Shown here: piece by piece, positions 39,324-51,600 of the stretch
Layout: every line of letters begins with the position of its first letter
Numbering within the stretch: position 1 is the first letter of the stretch
Assembly (NCBI GenBank): GCA_946122785.1
Contig: CAMGYJ010000006.1
Coordinates: 40,196,066-40,260,065, forward strand
DNA: 64,000 nucleotides
Direction of reading: 5' to 3'
Origin: Linum tenue
Lineage: Eukaryota > Streptophyta > Magnoliopsida > Malpighiales > Linaceae
Position numbers and translations under genes: made by a program
Notes under the pieces: model-generated
The model's database searches: none
What the model saw: only the letters and a program-made list of their open reading frames with translations
What the model was told of the DNA's origin: nothing

Positions 39324-42136
39324 CTGTGTAAGGCTTTAACAGATTTGGCTATTAACTTCTTTTCTACAGGTCTTTTGCCAAAAGCGATCTTAGAGTCTAC
39401 GGTGGTGTTGATCCCGAAGGTTGATAGTCCGGAAGTTGTTTCTCAGCTGCGGCCTATATCCCTCAACAACATCAACTTGAAGGCTATCACAAAGGCAATG
39501 ACCAGCAGACTGAAACCGGTGATGAAAAAGCTTGTTTCACCGAGGCAGAGCAGCTTCATTCCAGGAAGACAGACGACGGACAACATCATTGTTGTGCAGG
39601 AAGCGCTTCACACTCTCGAAAGGGAAGAAGGGAGGGCTCATCCTGAAGATTGATCTGTAGAAGGCGTATGATTTGCTGAGATGGGATTTTCTGCGTGACA
39701 CTCTCAAGGAAGTAGGATGGCCCAGCACGTGGATCAATTGCATCATGTATTGTGTGGAGCAGAATTGAATGAGGATCCTCTGGAATGGGGAATTGTCCCC
39801 AACTCTGACCCCGACACGGGGAGTGCGCCAGGGAGACCCTCTTTCACCCTACCTTTTTGTGTTGTGTATGGAACGTCTTTCTCATATGATTGATGAGGCC
39901 GTTAATAACAGGAGCTGGAAACCCATCCACCTGACCGGGGGAGGGCCGCCTTTTACTCACCTTTTTTTGCAGATGACCTTCTTTTGTTTGCAGAAGCAGA
40001 GACGAGACAGATCAGGGTCATTCGGCAGTGTTTGGACGATTTATGCTTAAGCTCCGAACAAAGAGTAAATTACAGCAAATCCCTGTTGATTGTGTCGCCT
40101 AATGTGGATCGACAGAGGGCAGAATACTTTAGCAGACGAGCTGGCATTCCTCTTAAGACGGAGCTAGGAAAGTACCTGGGGCTTCAGACTATCCATGGAA
40201 GGGTCACTCAAAGCCGCTATCAGAATCTCTTCTCCGCATCCAGCAGAAGCTGGCTTCCTGGAAGGCGAAAAAACTTTCCTTTGCGGCCAGGCTTACTGTT
40301 GTCAAATCTGTTTCGTCCTCCCTTCCTACCTACTACATGAATACTGAATTAATCCCCAGTACTGTTTGTAAGAGCATTGACAGGATGAACATGGACTTTA
40401 TATGGGGAGACGAGGAAGACAAATCGAAGATGCATCTGGTAGCCTGGGACAAGATGACACAGCCCAAGGTGCAAGGTGGAGCTGGCTTAAGATCTCTCAA
40501 GCAAGCAAATCTTGCGATGCTTGCGAAGAGCGGCTGGATATTGATGAAGGAGAAAGACAGCCTATGGACCCAGTTGATGGTAGCTATATATGGCCGACAG
40601 CGGGAGAACCTTGAGCTCATCCGTCCAATTCAGCGAAGTTCCTTTACCTGGCGAAGCTTTGCTAAAGCTTCTGATCTCCTCCGGAAAGGTTGTGCTTGGA
40701 ATATAAAGAACGGTAAACACACTAAGTTTTGGCTTGATTCGTGGGTTTTACAGGTTCCACTTAAGGAGGTTGCACTTGGCCATATCCTGGAGTCTGATGT
40801 TGCAGAGCCGATCGAGAATTTCGTGGAGGAAGATGGAACCTGGCGGACGGAGCTCTTTGAGGACCTCATCCCGAGCGACGTGTTTCAGATGATCCTTAGC
40901 ATTGGAGTTGACAAGATGGCCACGGAGGATGATACCATTTTCTCGCCAGCTTCGTCGGATGGAATGTTTTCGGCGAAGTCAGCCTATTCCCTCCAAAACC
41001 AGAGACCGCCCGACCCGGATGAGGAAATTTGGAAGATCATCTGGAGCCTTCCTGTTACGGAAAGGATCAGGAGCTTTATGTGGCTTGTTGTCTTGGGGAG
41101 ATTGGCGACTAAGTCTCTCCTGTTCTCAAGAAAAGTAACAATCAACCAGAGTTGTTTTAGCTGCGGGCACCTGGTCGAGTCCATCCTGCATACTCTGCGT
41201 GATTGCACAGCGGCCCGTTACTTTTGGCTTCGTCACAACCCGCCTAGCCTTCAGTTCAGTTTCTTCAACACTGACGAAAGCAACTGGCTGCGTGAGAATC
41301 TTAGGAGCAGCGAGCCAATGGGATCGGGTATGAGTTGGGCAGCTTTTTCAGCGTCGCATCATGGCTCATTTGGAAGAATCGGTGCACGTCCTGTTTCAAA
41401 GGTCCAAGCTCTGCCCTCTCCCCTCCTTCCCTTGAGTACTCGATTATGGCTAAGTGTAAAATGTGGCATGAGGCTTGGCAAGCTCCCTCTCCTCTCCCCA
41501 ATGGTAGAGGGTCGGCGACTGCCCGAACTACGGTGATGGTTGGGTGGACCTCCGCGATGCATGGTTGGGTGGCTCTAAACGTTGATGGGCCTCTAACGAC
41601 AACCTTGGAGCTGCTGGAGCAGGAGGTGTGCTCCGCGATTGGACAGGTAAATGGATTGCTGGTTTCCTTGCAAACTTTGGGATGGCAACGACTATTTTGG
41701 CCGAGCTGTGGGCAGTGTTTCATGGATTGGATACGGCTTGGAAAAAAGGGTGTCGGAAGGTGTGCCTTGAGTCTGACTGCCAGCTTGCGATAGCTCATCA
41801 ACAACAGAAATGACCATGTTCATCCCCATGCAACCCTTCTCTCAGCGATCCGTAGGAAGATTAGTCAGGAGTGGTTGGTAAGCATCACTCATGTATACCG
41901 GGAAGGGAATAGAGTTGCGGACTGGCTCTCTAAGCACAGTCTCGTCTATCCCTATGGTGTGCATGAGGTTGCTAACCCACCCCCCGAGTTAGCTTCTATT
42001 GTTAGAGAGGACGCCATGGGTGTTTCATTCGAGCGCCGGATTGTGGCGCCTACTCCCGCTATCCTGTAAAACCCCCTGGGTTTCTTTTCCTCGGCTTTTG
42101 CCTCCTTGTACGCAAAAAAAAAATCAAAATAAAAAA
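39324..42136 (+). mobile_element. Third LINE (L1 type), 5'-truncated, with TSD
   Basis: Plus-strand LINE from within the RT to a poly-A-rich tail (42113-42136). AGCTCAAGTGTAA occurs before (39311-39323) and after (42137-42149), extendable to 15 bp with adjoining As. It lies about 1 kb upstream of the FRS11-like gene's start codon. Confidence 0.92.
39345..42069 (+). pseudogene. LINE ORF2: RT, zf-RVT, RNase H, frameshifted
   Basis: RT begins at FFSTGLLPKAILESTVVLIP and LRPISLNNINLKAITKAM, then SSFIPGRQTTDNIIVVQEAL. A frameshift near 39640 is followed by KAYDLLRWDF. GVRQGDPLSPYLFVLCMERL and, after another shift, the catalytic FADDLLLFAEAE follow (about 39970-40000). 40337-41300 is a long open block (FIWGDEEDKSKMHLVAWDK, then the region up to zf-RVT SCFSCGHLVESILHTLRDC). 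RNase H is at 41540-42069 in mixed frames (GWVALNVDG, LAELWAVFHGLDTAW, CLESDCQLAI, VYREGNRVADWLSKHS). At least four frame breaks make it inactive. It is the best preserved LINE in the window. Confidence 0.9.
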
Positions 42137-42807
42137 AGCTCAAGTGTAAGTGGCCGCTGAATTATACTGTACCAGTAGTCGGTTATAGTTAGTAGAGCTG
42201 TCAAAATATAACCCGACCCGAGTAACCTGCCTGATCAACCCGACCCGCAATCCGATTTGACTAAAAGTCAATGACCCGTAACCCGCTCGACCCGCAACCC
42301 GACTAACCCGCAACCCGATTAACCCGCAACCCGACCAACCCGCAACCCTACTAACCCGAACTCGTAACCCGACCAACCTGCAGCCCGACTATAATAGAAG
42401 GAATTCGATGAAGATAAACCAAAAGTTGACATTTGAAATTCTCGTTCACTAAAGTCTGATCATTACATTATCAATTATTAACTTAGTATAATAATATACA
42501 TCATCAATCTATTAACGCATATAATATCATCAAATATTTATTGAGATACATCATCAACCTAATAGTGCACATAACATTATAAAATATTAATTTAGCATAA
42601 TAAGATAATTATAAGATTTAAAATCCAAATATCATGGTCCTGTCATAAAAAAAGACTAATAATAGTTCACAAAAGTCTGATCATAACAAGAATACATTAC
42701 TCATAATAGTTCATATTGTCTCAAGACCTCAAATATCAATAAAAACATGTCCAAAAAACAAATTGACATTCCAAATGACGATCATAACAAGAATACATGA
42801 CTCATAA

Positions 42808-45013
42808 CACTACAGGAAAAAGGCCATTTAATCATGAGAATAGTTGGACTCGATCGCTGGAAACGAGAGCATTTCTCACTCATGGTTTCTCTCACATCAG
42901 CTCATACATACACATAAATCGGGTTGAGGGACAAAGCACAAAACCTGTTTAGGGCCCAAACTTGCAATAATAAGGCGGGATAATTCATTGGCCAATTTTG
43001 TTTGAGCCAAAATGTTTCGTTGGTGGACACTTTTTTGGAGCCAACCCACATTTTCCCACCTAAATTTTGGGAAAGTTTGTATTTTTTTTTAGCCAAAGAA
43101 ATTTTAGAGCCAACCAAATTCTCCCACCTAAATTTTGGGAAAGTTTGTATTTTTTTTTAGCCAAAGAAATATTGAAGCCAACTCATATTCTCCCAACTAA
43201 ATTTTGGGAAAGTTTGTATTGCTAAAATATTCATATTATTCACCGTAATTAACCGTGACTGATTATTAGTCACGGAAAGCGAAGATTAAAAATAGGTAAA
43301 TTAATTCCCGTGATTGTAACTATAAAATTAATTATAGAAATTAATTGAGGAGTTTAATTAACATCATAACAAAATAAAAGCTATACAAATCTAATTGATC
43401 ATATCGCATGATCTAACCATACAAAGTACAAAGGTAAATAAAAGTCATACAAATCTAATTGATCATATAACATGATCTAACCATACAAAAGATATTGGAA
43501 GTTTTAGATTACAGGGCTTCTTATAAAAAAAAAGTTTTAGATTAAACTTCTACAAAATAATGTTGAGTAGTTTCTATCCTTCCTCCCTCGAAACAAGATT
43601 CATATTCCACCAACTACATGTTCAGCAATTTCAGCTTCATCTCTACAGAGCCTGTAATATATATACCTTGTCAAAGTGGGTGGTTCATTTTGCTAGCATC
43701 TGCACAAAGTGAAATACGTAAGAAAGTCATCGAATTCTTTGAAATTCATCAATAACATGTGTCAATTGTTGAGCATTGCAAACAATTATTTTACCTCTTC
43801 AATAGGTGGACGAACTCAAGAGTTAGCACTTTCTGGGTTCTTGTACATCTCCAGTCAAATACGTTGCATCTAGGAGCAGTTATACCTCTCTGAGTCTCTG
43901 TAACTGTACCAGATAAAAAAATCAAAAGAAAAGGACTAGCATCAATAGAGGATTATCTAACCAAGTTCAATTAGAAGGAATATCAAATTCCATCAAAACT
44001 GAAAACCCCTAATTTGTTCGATTTTAAACCCTAAAAACACCTTAAATCCAAAATTAGAAAACTGAAATGCATATACCTATTCAACTGGGTTGAGGCTATC
44101 TTCAGAGTTTCCTCAGGTTCAATGGCTGGGCACGCTAGGTTTAAAGCAGAAGGCGAGGGTCATGTCTCGGACTCGACGGCTGACGAACAAATATCCGAAG
44201 CAGAGAGTGGTGGCGGCCTTTTGTCGGAAGTAGAGACCAGCAGGGCGGCCGATGTTGGGGAGAAAGGAGAGGAAAGGGTTAGGTTCTTCTCGTCGGAAGC
44301 AGAGACGAGCAAGGTTGTGGGTTTCTGGGCGAGGCTGGGGCCGGGGGCTCGAACGGAGAGGAGTTCGCCGTCTGGAGGTGGGTTTCGCTGTTTTGGGAAA
44401 AGGGGTTGGATTTCGACGGATGGGAGCAAAGATGGGGGCTGGTTGTTAGGGTTTAAGTTAATTAAGGGTGAAGGGGGTGAGATTTTGCACTTGCGGCAGG
44501 CCAAAAATTTTTAGAACAGAAAAGGGGCGGCAAAAATGATTGGAGGCAAATGCTGGAGCCAATTCTACAAAAAGAAGTGAAAATTTTGGAGCCCTCTCGA
44601 GCCAAAGTGAATTCGAAGCAAAGTGAATTCTCCCTCCAAGAATTTTAATAAATTGTTGTTAAAGAAATTGCTAATTGCTAAATTGTTTTTATATTTAAGC
44701 AATAGATATAACCTAGAAATATTTAAGCAATAGATTTAGCAACCCAAAAATTAATTGTGGTTTTGTGTTACGAATAATAGAGCAAATACAACATATAATT
44801 AATTTGAGTTGCGTAAACTACTTAATAGCAACTTTAAAAAAAAAGTGTTGCTATTGTATATCTAAGGCAACCTTTTCACTCAGTGTTGCAATCAGAGTGT
44901 TGCAAGAGGGTTTTTTCGCAACTTAAAAAAAGTGTTGCTATTGTATATCTAAGGTAACTCTTTCACAAAGTGTTGCAATCTAAGTGCAGGAAGAAGGTCT
45001 TTTTCTCGTAGTG
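42808..45013. mobile_element. CACTA-like element nested in the hAT
   Basis: The left end CACTACAGGAAAAAGGCC and the inverse of the right end, CACTACGAGAAAAAGACC, agree at 15 of 18 positions and begin with the diagnostic CACTA. Near the right end a ~90-bp subterminal unit (GTGTTGCTATTGTATATCTA) occurs twice (about 44847 and 44931). No 3-bp duplication is evident (TAA versus GTC) and the left subterminal region differs, so the pairing of these ends is not certain. No transposase; an ORF at 44122-44514 has no recognisable domain. Confidence 0.58.
42960..43225. repeat. ~72-bp tandem repeat, three units
   Basis: Three successive units contain CCACCTAAATTTTGGGAAAG and TTTGTATTTTTTTTTAGCC, with unit ends GAGCCAAC. 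Located near the left end of the CACTA-like element. Confidence 0.8.
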
Positions 45014-45540
45014 GTCAAAATCATAACTAATAAGATCAACTTTTCTTATTAACATATGTTCATGAATCAAACTAGTAGGGGTTTAGGGTATAGGTTATAG
45101 AGTCGACTTGTAGGGTATATGGTTAGAGTATAAGGTATTAATGGTTTGGCCACGATCAGTCAAAATCATAACTAATAAGATCAAGTTTCCTTATTAATAT
45201 ATGTTCATGAATCAAACCATTAGGGGTTTAGGGTATAGATTATAAAGTCGACTTATAGGATATAAGGTATTAATGGTTTAGCCATGATTAGTCAAAATCA
45301 TAACTAATACGGATCAAGTTTTTTTTATTAACATATGTTCATCAATCAAACCATTAGGGGTTTAGGGTATATGATATAGAGATCGACGTATAGGGTAATG
45401 GGTTAGGATTAAGGTATTAAACTATTAATGGTATAGCCAAGATTAATCAAAATCATAAATAATAAGGATCAAGTTATTTATTAACACATGTTCGTGAATA
45501 AAATCATTTGGGGTTCAGGGTATAGACTATTTAGAGTTTA
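45014..45540. repeat. ~130-155-bp tandem satellite, four units
   Basis: Units begin (G/A)TCAAAATCATAACTAATA at 45014, 45159, 45291 and 45446, and contain CATATGTTCATGAATCAAAC and TAGGGGTTTAGGGTATA. Unit lengths by these starts are 145, 132 and 155. The array starts exactly at the right end of the CACTA-like element. Confidence 0.85.
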
Positions 45541-46168
45541 GATTATATGTTATCGTAAAGTTACAATTGAACTCACAACAATTTTTCTAAATTTTATAAT
45601 TTAGTTTAATACAAAAATCATATAAACAATTAACTAGCTAAAACAACAATTTCTCTATACATTTATTTGAACAATTTCACTTGTTTTTAAAAAATTAAAA
45701 AACTATTTTTAAAATTTTCTCTCCAAATTTTGGGTTCCCCCAATACTACTGCCCAAAAATTTGATTCCCCCCACCCGCCGAGACCCGCCAATAATTCCCC
45801 CTGTAATGTTTCCCCAAAATTTTGTTTCCCCCCACCTTTCAGTCTTTGACTTTGAGTAGTGATTCCTTTTTTTTTTTACAGGTATTGTGCTAGCTTCATA
45901 TAGTTATGATTTACGACTTACTAGTAATCATTAAAAAGTAACGCGATGTTCTGGTCCGTAAAACCCGCAACCTGAACCACCCGACCCGCAACCCGATTGA
46001 CCCGCGCCCGATTGACCTGTAACCCGATTGGCCCGCAACCCGATAGGCCCGTAACCCGATTGACCCGCAACCCGATTGATCCGTAACTCGAGTAACCCGC
46101 AACCCGACCAAACCGCATCCCGAATGAACCCCGCCCGAACCCACCCCATCGACACCTCTAATAGTTAG

Positions 46169-46543
46169 GGTAGTAAAAGGCTAGATGGCAGTAAATACGT
46201 ATATGTACGTACTTTATATGTTTAAACTTTAAAACTTTTGCATCCGTATTATTGTCAAGTCGTTTCATTTTTGTCCGTTCATTTGATGGCTCACGTATTA
46301 AACACGTATAAAAACCGTATAACAAGCTTAATATCCGTATTTAATGAATCAAATTATTAACTTTACTATTATTAATATATTTATTTATAATTAAAATAAT
46401 TAATTTTTCTATATTTATGACAATTAACATACTATTAAATGTAACATTACCATAGAGATGAAGTAAAATACCCGTACGTATTTTATACGTAACTTTCCCG
46501 TACTGTATTTTACTAACTACGCTAGTTGGTTATTCGTTTTAAT
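46169..46543. other. AT-rich spacer, possible MITE
   Basis: Its ends share weakly inverted AGTAAA...TACGTA...GTACGTAC motifs (46182-46225 and 46470-46515). No clean terminal repeats or duplication, so no firm call. Confidence 0.3.
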
Positions 46544-46790
46544 TAGAGGTGTCAATTGAGCGGGTTTGGGTTAGTATCAATCTGGTTACTAGTTAGTTGG
46601 GTTTTCAGGTTTATTGGGTTATGAATTAGTCGGGTTCGATTTATCGAGTTATAGGTCAGTTGGGTTACGGGTCAATCAGTTGCGAGTTCATGTGGGTCAA
46701 TCAAGTTATGGGTTGTACGGGTTACGGGTCAAGCGGTTGCGAGCAGATAGGGTTGCGGGTTGTTCGGGAGTCAGCGCATTATGTTACTTG
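46544..46790. repeat. Single end of an ACCCG/CGGGT-type hAT element
   Basis: It starts TAGAGGTGTCAATTGAGCGG and continues with GGGTTACGGGTCAAT-type units, matching the termini of the 42193-46160 element. No partner end or 8-bp duplication is visible downstream, so it is a truncated relic. Confidence 0.65.
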
Positions 46791-47707
46791 CTCATTAATC
46801 GCTACAACTTACACTTTATTTATTAAACAATTTTAAACATATTTTCGTAATTTTAAAAAAATTTATTTCTACATATGTCATATATGTACTTATAATGTTT
46901 TTTTTGGTAGAAGTACTTATATAAGTCAAATTGTATTGTAAAAGTTTGTTACATTAATTTTGTACCCTTTTACATGATTGAGTTATTATAATCATATGAC
47001 TTAACATACCAGCATGAACCCTCATTTTGAAACTAAAATTTAACTTAAGCACAATTTAAATGTGCCAAATCTTTTCTTCCGTGGTGTGAAATAATGATCC
47101 TATAGTGCAGAAATTGGAATAAATGTAGAAATATATAAAACAAATAGACATATTAATTAATTTTTTCTAAAACAATTAATTTTTGAAACCTATGGTTAAT
47201 TTAGTTATTAAGCCATAAAAAATTACATATATATTTACCTTCAAATTGTATAACTCCCATCTCTTAAAAATATTCAAATTAATTGTTCATAAGTACTTAT
47301 TTAAAAGTAATTTAACCTTGGGTGTTCATAAGTACGTTGGTTATCTATGAACTTTTAAATTAGTTCATGACATGGCTTTAAGTCCTGGAATTTCATAAAA
47401 AAAACACTGGAAAAGTATAAAATAGGACAAAGTGAGGTCGATTTTCCCACGAAACCTTCATATGAAGCTAATCCATGCCAAAATGGATGCTTTACAAATA
47501 GGAACGAAAATAGGCCTAAACTAGCTTGATATGTGGTCCAGACACGGTGATTTAGCACGAATTCCTCGAGAATGAGGGCCAAATAACTGATAGAGCTCCG
47601 GATTAAGCTCTATCGAGAGATTGAGGATTAGGGATCAACTAGGGATTGATTTGGGAATCTTGGGGATTGGGGAAAGGTGATTTGGGTGGAAATCGAAGCA
47701 AGGAGAA
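46791..47707. other. AT-rich spacer, no gene seen
   Basis: No ORF with recognisable content; a purine-rich stretch builds up from 47610 towards the G tract. Confidence 0.5.

Positions 47708-47786
<79 letters not shown>
47708..47786 (+). repeat. 79-nt poly-G tract with one T
   Basis: 33 G, one T at 47741, then 45 G. A (GA)n run follows at 47841-47862. Open frames across it encode only poly-Gly (or poly-Pro on the other strand) and are not genes. Such a tract can form multiple G-quadruplexes. Tract length in an assembly is error-prone. Confidence 0.9.
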
Positions 47787-47787
<1 letters not shown>

Positions 47788-49194
47788 AGGGCTGCCGATC
47801 GGCAGCTTGGTGGGGAGAGGGAAGAGGCTCGGCGGCCAAGAGCGAGAGAGAGAGAGAGAGATTAGTTTTTAGGTTTAATATTTGTTTTCCTTTCCATACG
47901 TAAAACAATAGTCTAAATACCCAAAACACAATTACCTACTAACTACCCCAACTTATTAATGCCCCAAAGTATTCCCAATAACCAAAATAAACCCGAACAG
48001 AATAATTCAAACCGACATAAACCCCAAATAATTAAAACGTCTATCAATAACACCTAGTGATCGACAGATGGTGGTCCAGCGTAAGCCATGGATTATCCAA
48101 TACCACATGCTGACGCTGAAAGATTGGGAACCAGTCACGAAGGAGTTGTACCACGGTAGCGCGGGTTGCTTTCTAGATTTATCTATTGGACGTTCCTGCT
48201 CAATTCCGAATAGTGAAGCTGGGGCGGAAACTTAAAGCCAAAGTTGGAGAGGAGATGGAAACTAGCCTTTATGGTGTTCATAAGGAGATATGATACCTTC
48301 TTAAAGCAAGGGTGCAAGTGAACCCTCGTATTGGCTATTGGGGTCCTTAGAGTAAGACTCAAGTATGAGAGACTCGAATTGTTTTGTTCATATGTGGAAG
48401 GGTAGGGCACGACGAGCCTGCTTTTCATTTTCTCTGACATCAAACATCGGAAGTATACCCACATGAGCTTACTTCGGATCCCTTTAGACATCAATTTAGA
48501 GGGCTACGATCATGTGACTGGGGTCCTTAGTCACATAACTAAGTGAATCTCAGCTCTTCCCCCTCATTAATATCCAATGACTCAGATTAATCCATTTTAA
48601 TGAAGGACAATATAATAATTGCATGATTTTATTAATTTTCAATTATTAATTAAATTAAAAATCACATATTTATGCCGCGTTCCTTCCTTTCCCGGCGTTT
48701 CCAATGCCATTTTCCCTGAGAGAGGCCTGAGAAATATATTCCCCTTCCATGGAGTGCCATTTTCCTCGAAAGAGCCCTGGGAAATATATTCCCCTTCCAT
48801 GGAGTTCGGTGAGAGAGAGAGTTTTGCCATCGGCAAATTTCTCGGCGGCGGTGGAGAGATTATCCGGCGATGGGAGAATTTTCGGTGACAACGTCTGGTT
48901 TGTTATATTTTTCGGACAATTTTATAATGTTTGTAAGTATGTTTTGTGATTTTGTATCAATTCGGTTTGTATCGTTTATCATTCTACTTTGTCATTTTTA
49001 TCTATTATGTTTGTAATGATTATATGACTAATTTTTATACATTGTAATTTGTAATGTTTGTTTGTCTAGTTTGTATATTTTGTATTCTTTGATTTGTAAT
49101 ACAAGTTTACTGTTTTGTATTGTAAGTAATGACATTTTGTACTGTTAGTATGTTTTGTAATGGAACCGGTAACCATAGTTATCAAAGTCACGCA
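47787..49194. other. Unassigned region with a short tandem duplication
   Basis: A ~62-bp unit containing GAAATATATTCCCCTTCCATGG occurs twice (about 48725-48760 and 48778-48815). The remainder to 49190 is AT-rich with many TTTGTA motifs. No gene recognised. Confidence 0.45.
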
Positions 49195-50535
49195 GCTTCA
49201 AGAACGAACAACAAAATGGATTTTTTTAGGATTTTTGTTAGGAATAGGAGGAAATTGAAAGTGCAATCTCAGCATAAAGATGAGAGAAGGCTCTAACAAT
49301 TTAAAGGATAGAATCTCGACCACAATCAAGGGAAAATTTGATTGATACATAGAAAAATTTATAAGTCTAAAACTCTATGAACCAAAATAAAAATCCATAT
49401 TGTTCAAAACCGATGACAAAACTCGGTCAACCCCCTTTTAATAGGTCTGGAAAAAAAAACTTAACAAACAAGTAAAAGGCTACTTTCAAACTCGTCAAGG
49501 CCCGGTCCCCTGTCCGACCGCTTCAGATCCCCAATCGTTGATTAGTACCCTCAAGGGCGGGAATCGTGCACCCATCGTTGTTGAATTTCCCTACAGCAAG
49601 GCACGCAAGCTCTATTGATGACCCCGCGGATCGCTAACTCCTCGTCAAATGCCCATACGTCCTTGTTCCTCCTTGTTCCTCCTTGTCCTCATCTTAATTA
49701 GTGATATGTGCAATGACATCGTACGGGTCTCTTCCGTCCCGCTTCCCCAACACCCCGATCCCTCGTTGTAAGGTTTAGAGACTATTTAACCGGGGTGAAG
49801 GTGTAAGGAGACAGGGTATGTCAGGTTTAGGGTTTAAATAATTTGAGGGTATTTAGGGAATTTTCACAATTATGGGAGAGTTTATGAAACCCAGTTAACG
49901 TCCATAACTTCCTCATTTAATGTTGAAACTCGACACCATTTGAGTCGATAGTTCACATTTTTAGTCCTTATAGATATTACGATGGAATTTGACAAAATTT
50001 TATGAAGGGCATAATGGTCATTTTGGCTTAAGGAAATGATGGGGTGTAACAGACGTACCTCGCTGAAGCAAGAAGATGGATGGGATCAATAATCTCCGGC
50101 CACGGGTGAGAAATCCCTATCCGGGGATAGCAAGAGGGAGCCCGGGGAATAGCAACAAAGAAGCCCCCGGTCATGAGGGTACTAATCCCCGATCGGGATC
50201 TGAAGCGGTCCGATTGGGGATCAGGCATGGATGAGTTTGAAAATTATCTTTTCCTTGTTTGTTTAGTTTATTTTTTTCCAAAACTATTTAAAGGGGACTG
50301 GTCGAGTTTTGTTATTAGTTTTGAAGAATATCGATTTTCATCTTGGTTCATTGAGCTTTAGGCTAGTGAAATTTTCTCTCTATTAATCAAGTTTTTACCT
50401 TGATTGTGGTTGAGATTCTATCATTTATATTATTAGAGCCTTCTCCCATCTTTGTGTTGAGATTGCACTTTCAATTCCATCCTATCCCGCACAAAAACCC
50501 TAAAAATCTCTTTTCTTGTTCGTTCTCGAAGATGC
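49195..50535. repeat. Large inverted repeat of LTR-like sequence
   Basis: 49195-49560 and about 50165-50535 are inverted copies of roughly 350 bp, diverged. They share CTTGATTGTGGT(C/T)GAGATTC, TTAGAGCCTTCTC and ATTGCACTTTCAATT. In the right arm the order (CT-rich stretch, then TATTATTAGAGCC) resembles an LTR end followed by a diverged TGGTATCAGAGC primer site of Copia type. The 600-bp loop includes GGGGTGTAACA near 50041. I cannot define a complete element. Confidence 0.55.
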
Positions 50536-50639
50536 ATCACTTTGTTAGTTACGAGAATATTTTGCTGGTTGAACAAAACCAAGGGAATATTTTGATGGCT
50601 GAAGCGCAACATGAAGTGCCGATTGCTTATGTGTGGTAA

Positions 50640-51600
50640 TAGGTTGAGGGATTCGCCTCTCATGGGGGCAGGTAGGGCTGAGGTAAATGAGAAGATCAAT
50701 GATCGTGTACCTTTGTTGCTTGTGAAAAATGAATTGGCTTTGATCCATATTTTATATGCATAGAAGCCATTTTTAATCGGAAGGAGATGTTGTATGTCAT
50801 TCAATTGCAGGAGTTGGTAGAGGATGGGATGGGAAGAATGAATGAAGGGGCTACTAGTCCTATTTTACAGAATCAAGAAGTGAAGCCTTTGGTGGAGGTA
50901 TTGTATTGTCTGGCGGTGAGAGGAAGCTCTCGACAGCTGAAAAAGGAAAAGGAAAGATGGAGGACCATTTGTGGCTTATCACACTGTGAGGGTTGCTGAA
51001 ATTAAATTATGGAGCCTTAGCAACATGTTTGGAAAATCTAGCCCAAAAATTGTTCTAGCTACCCTCTATTGGTTAAAAGGTCTACATCATGTTGGACGAA
51101 GTCGGGCTTCAAGACGAGACTAGGTGAGATGGAGAAAATGCTTTTTGATAATAAATGAGTTTGTGATGAGATATGAACATAAGAGGAGTCGACACATTTA
51201 AAAACCTAAAATATTTAGTTTTGATGAAGAAACGAATAATGATCCGGTGGAAAAATCCACCTGTTAGTGGCCCCCATCGAGAAATGAGATTAATGTTTCG
51301 GAATTGTAGCAGAGTTGAGCCACTTTCCAAAATTTGGCAGGTATTAGGGATGAATAATCGTTTTCTCTTTATGTAACTTGTACTTATGAAACTATGTCGT
51401 CTAATACTATTGTAGCACGCCAGGTGAGGCATTTAGGATTTTCCAATCTTGAAAGATATATGGTTATGTCGTCCGAACTACCAGTGGTTTAGCAGTAGGC
51501 TGGTGCGCCAAAAGCAAGGTTTCAGTTCTTTGTAGTGATACTTTTTTTTTTGCTTTCTAATTGAATAAAGACACCATTGATTATGAGGTGATTTTTGTTT
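50640..51600 (+). pseudogene. Probable LINE remnant (ORF1 end to endonuclease start)
   Basis: Around 51280 the reading MRLMFRNCSRVEPLSKI resembles the start of L1 endonucleases (M..SWNCRG.G...). It is followed after stops by ARQVRHLGFSNLERYMV and, in another frame, TSGLAVGWCAK, recalling the GRSGGLA.(F/W)W segment. It ends in AT-rich DNA without RT. The upstream ORF pieces (50787-50999) have no clear match. Low-to-moderate confidence, based on motif order only. Confidence 0.4.

Larger units (their letters stand above)
42193..46160. mobile_element. Non-autonomous hAT element with ACCCG-rich ends
   Basis: It starts TAGAGCTGTC and ends GACACCTCTA, with a perfect 8-bp duplication ATAGTTAG at 42185-42192 and 46161-46168. 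Both ends are made of degenerate AACCCG(A/C)(C/T) units (42210-42385 and 45958-46145) in the orientations expected for inverted subterminal repeats. No transposase is seen. The interior includes a CACTA-like element and a satellite array. Confidence 0.9.

Noticed and set aside
44122..44514. 130-codon ORF inside the CACTA-like element as a gene
   Set aside because: No recognisable domain; both strands are open here because of local GC content; no splice or promoter evidence.
42805..45016. A 3-bp duplication for the CACTA-like element
   Set aside because: TAA on the left versus GTC on the right; no match, so confidence in the pairing was lowered.
45014..45540. A CRISPR-like repeat array
   Set aside because: Repeats are ~145 bp, diverged and without unique spacers, in a plant genome; it is a satellite.
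47646..47929. Open frames encoding poly-glycine or poly-proline proteins
   Set aside because: They exist only because the G tract contains no stops in any frame; no flanking gene structure.
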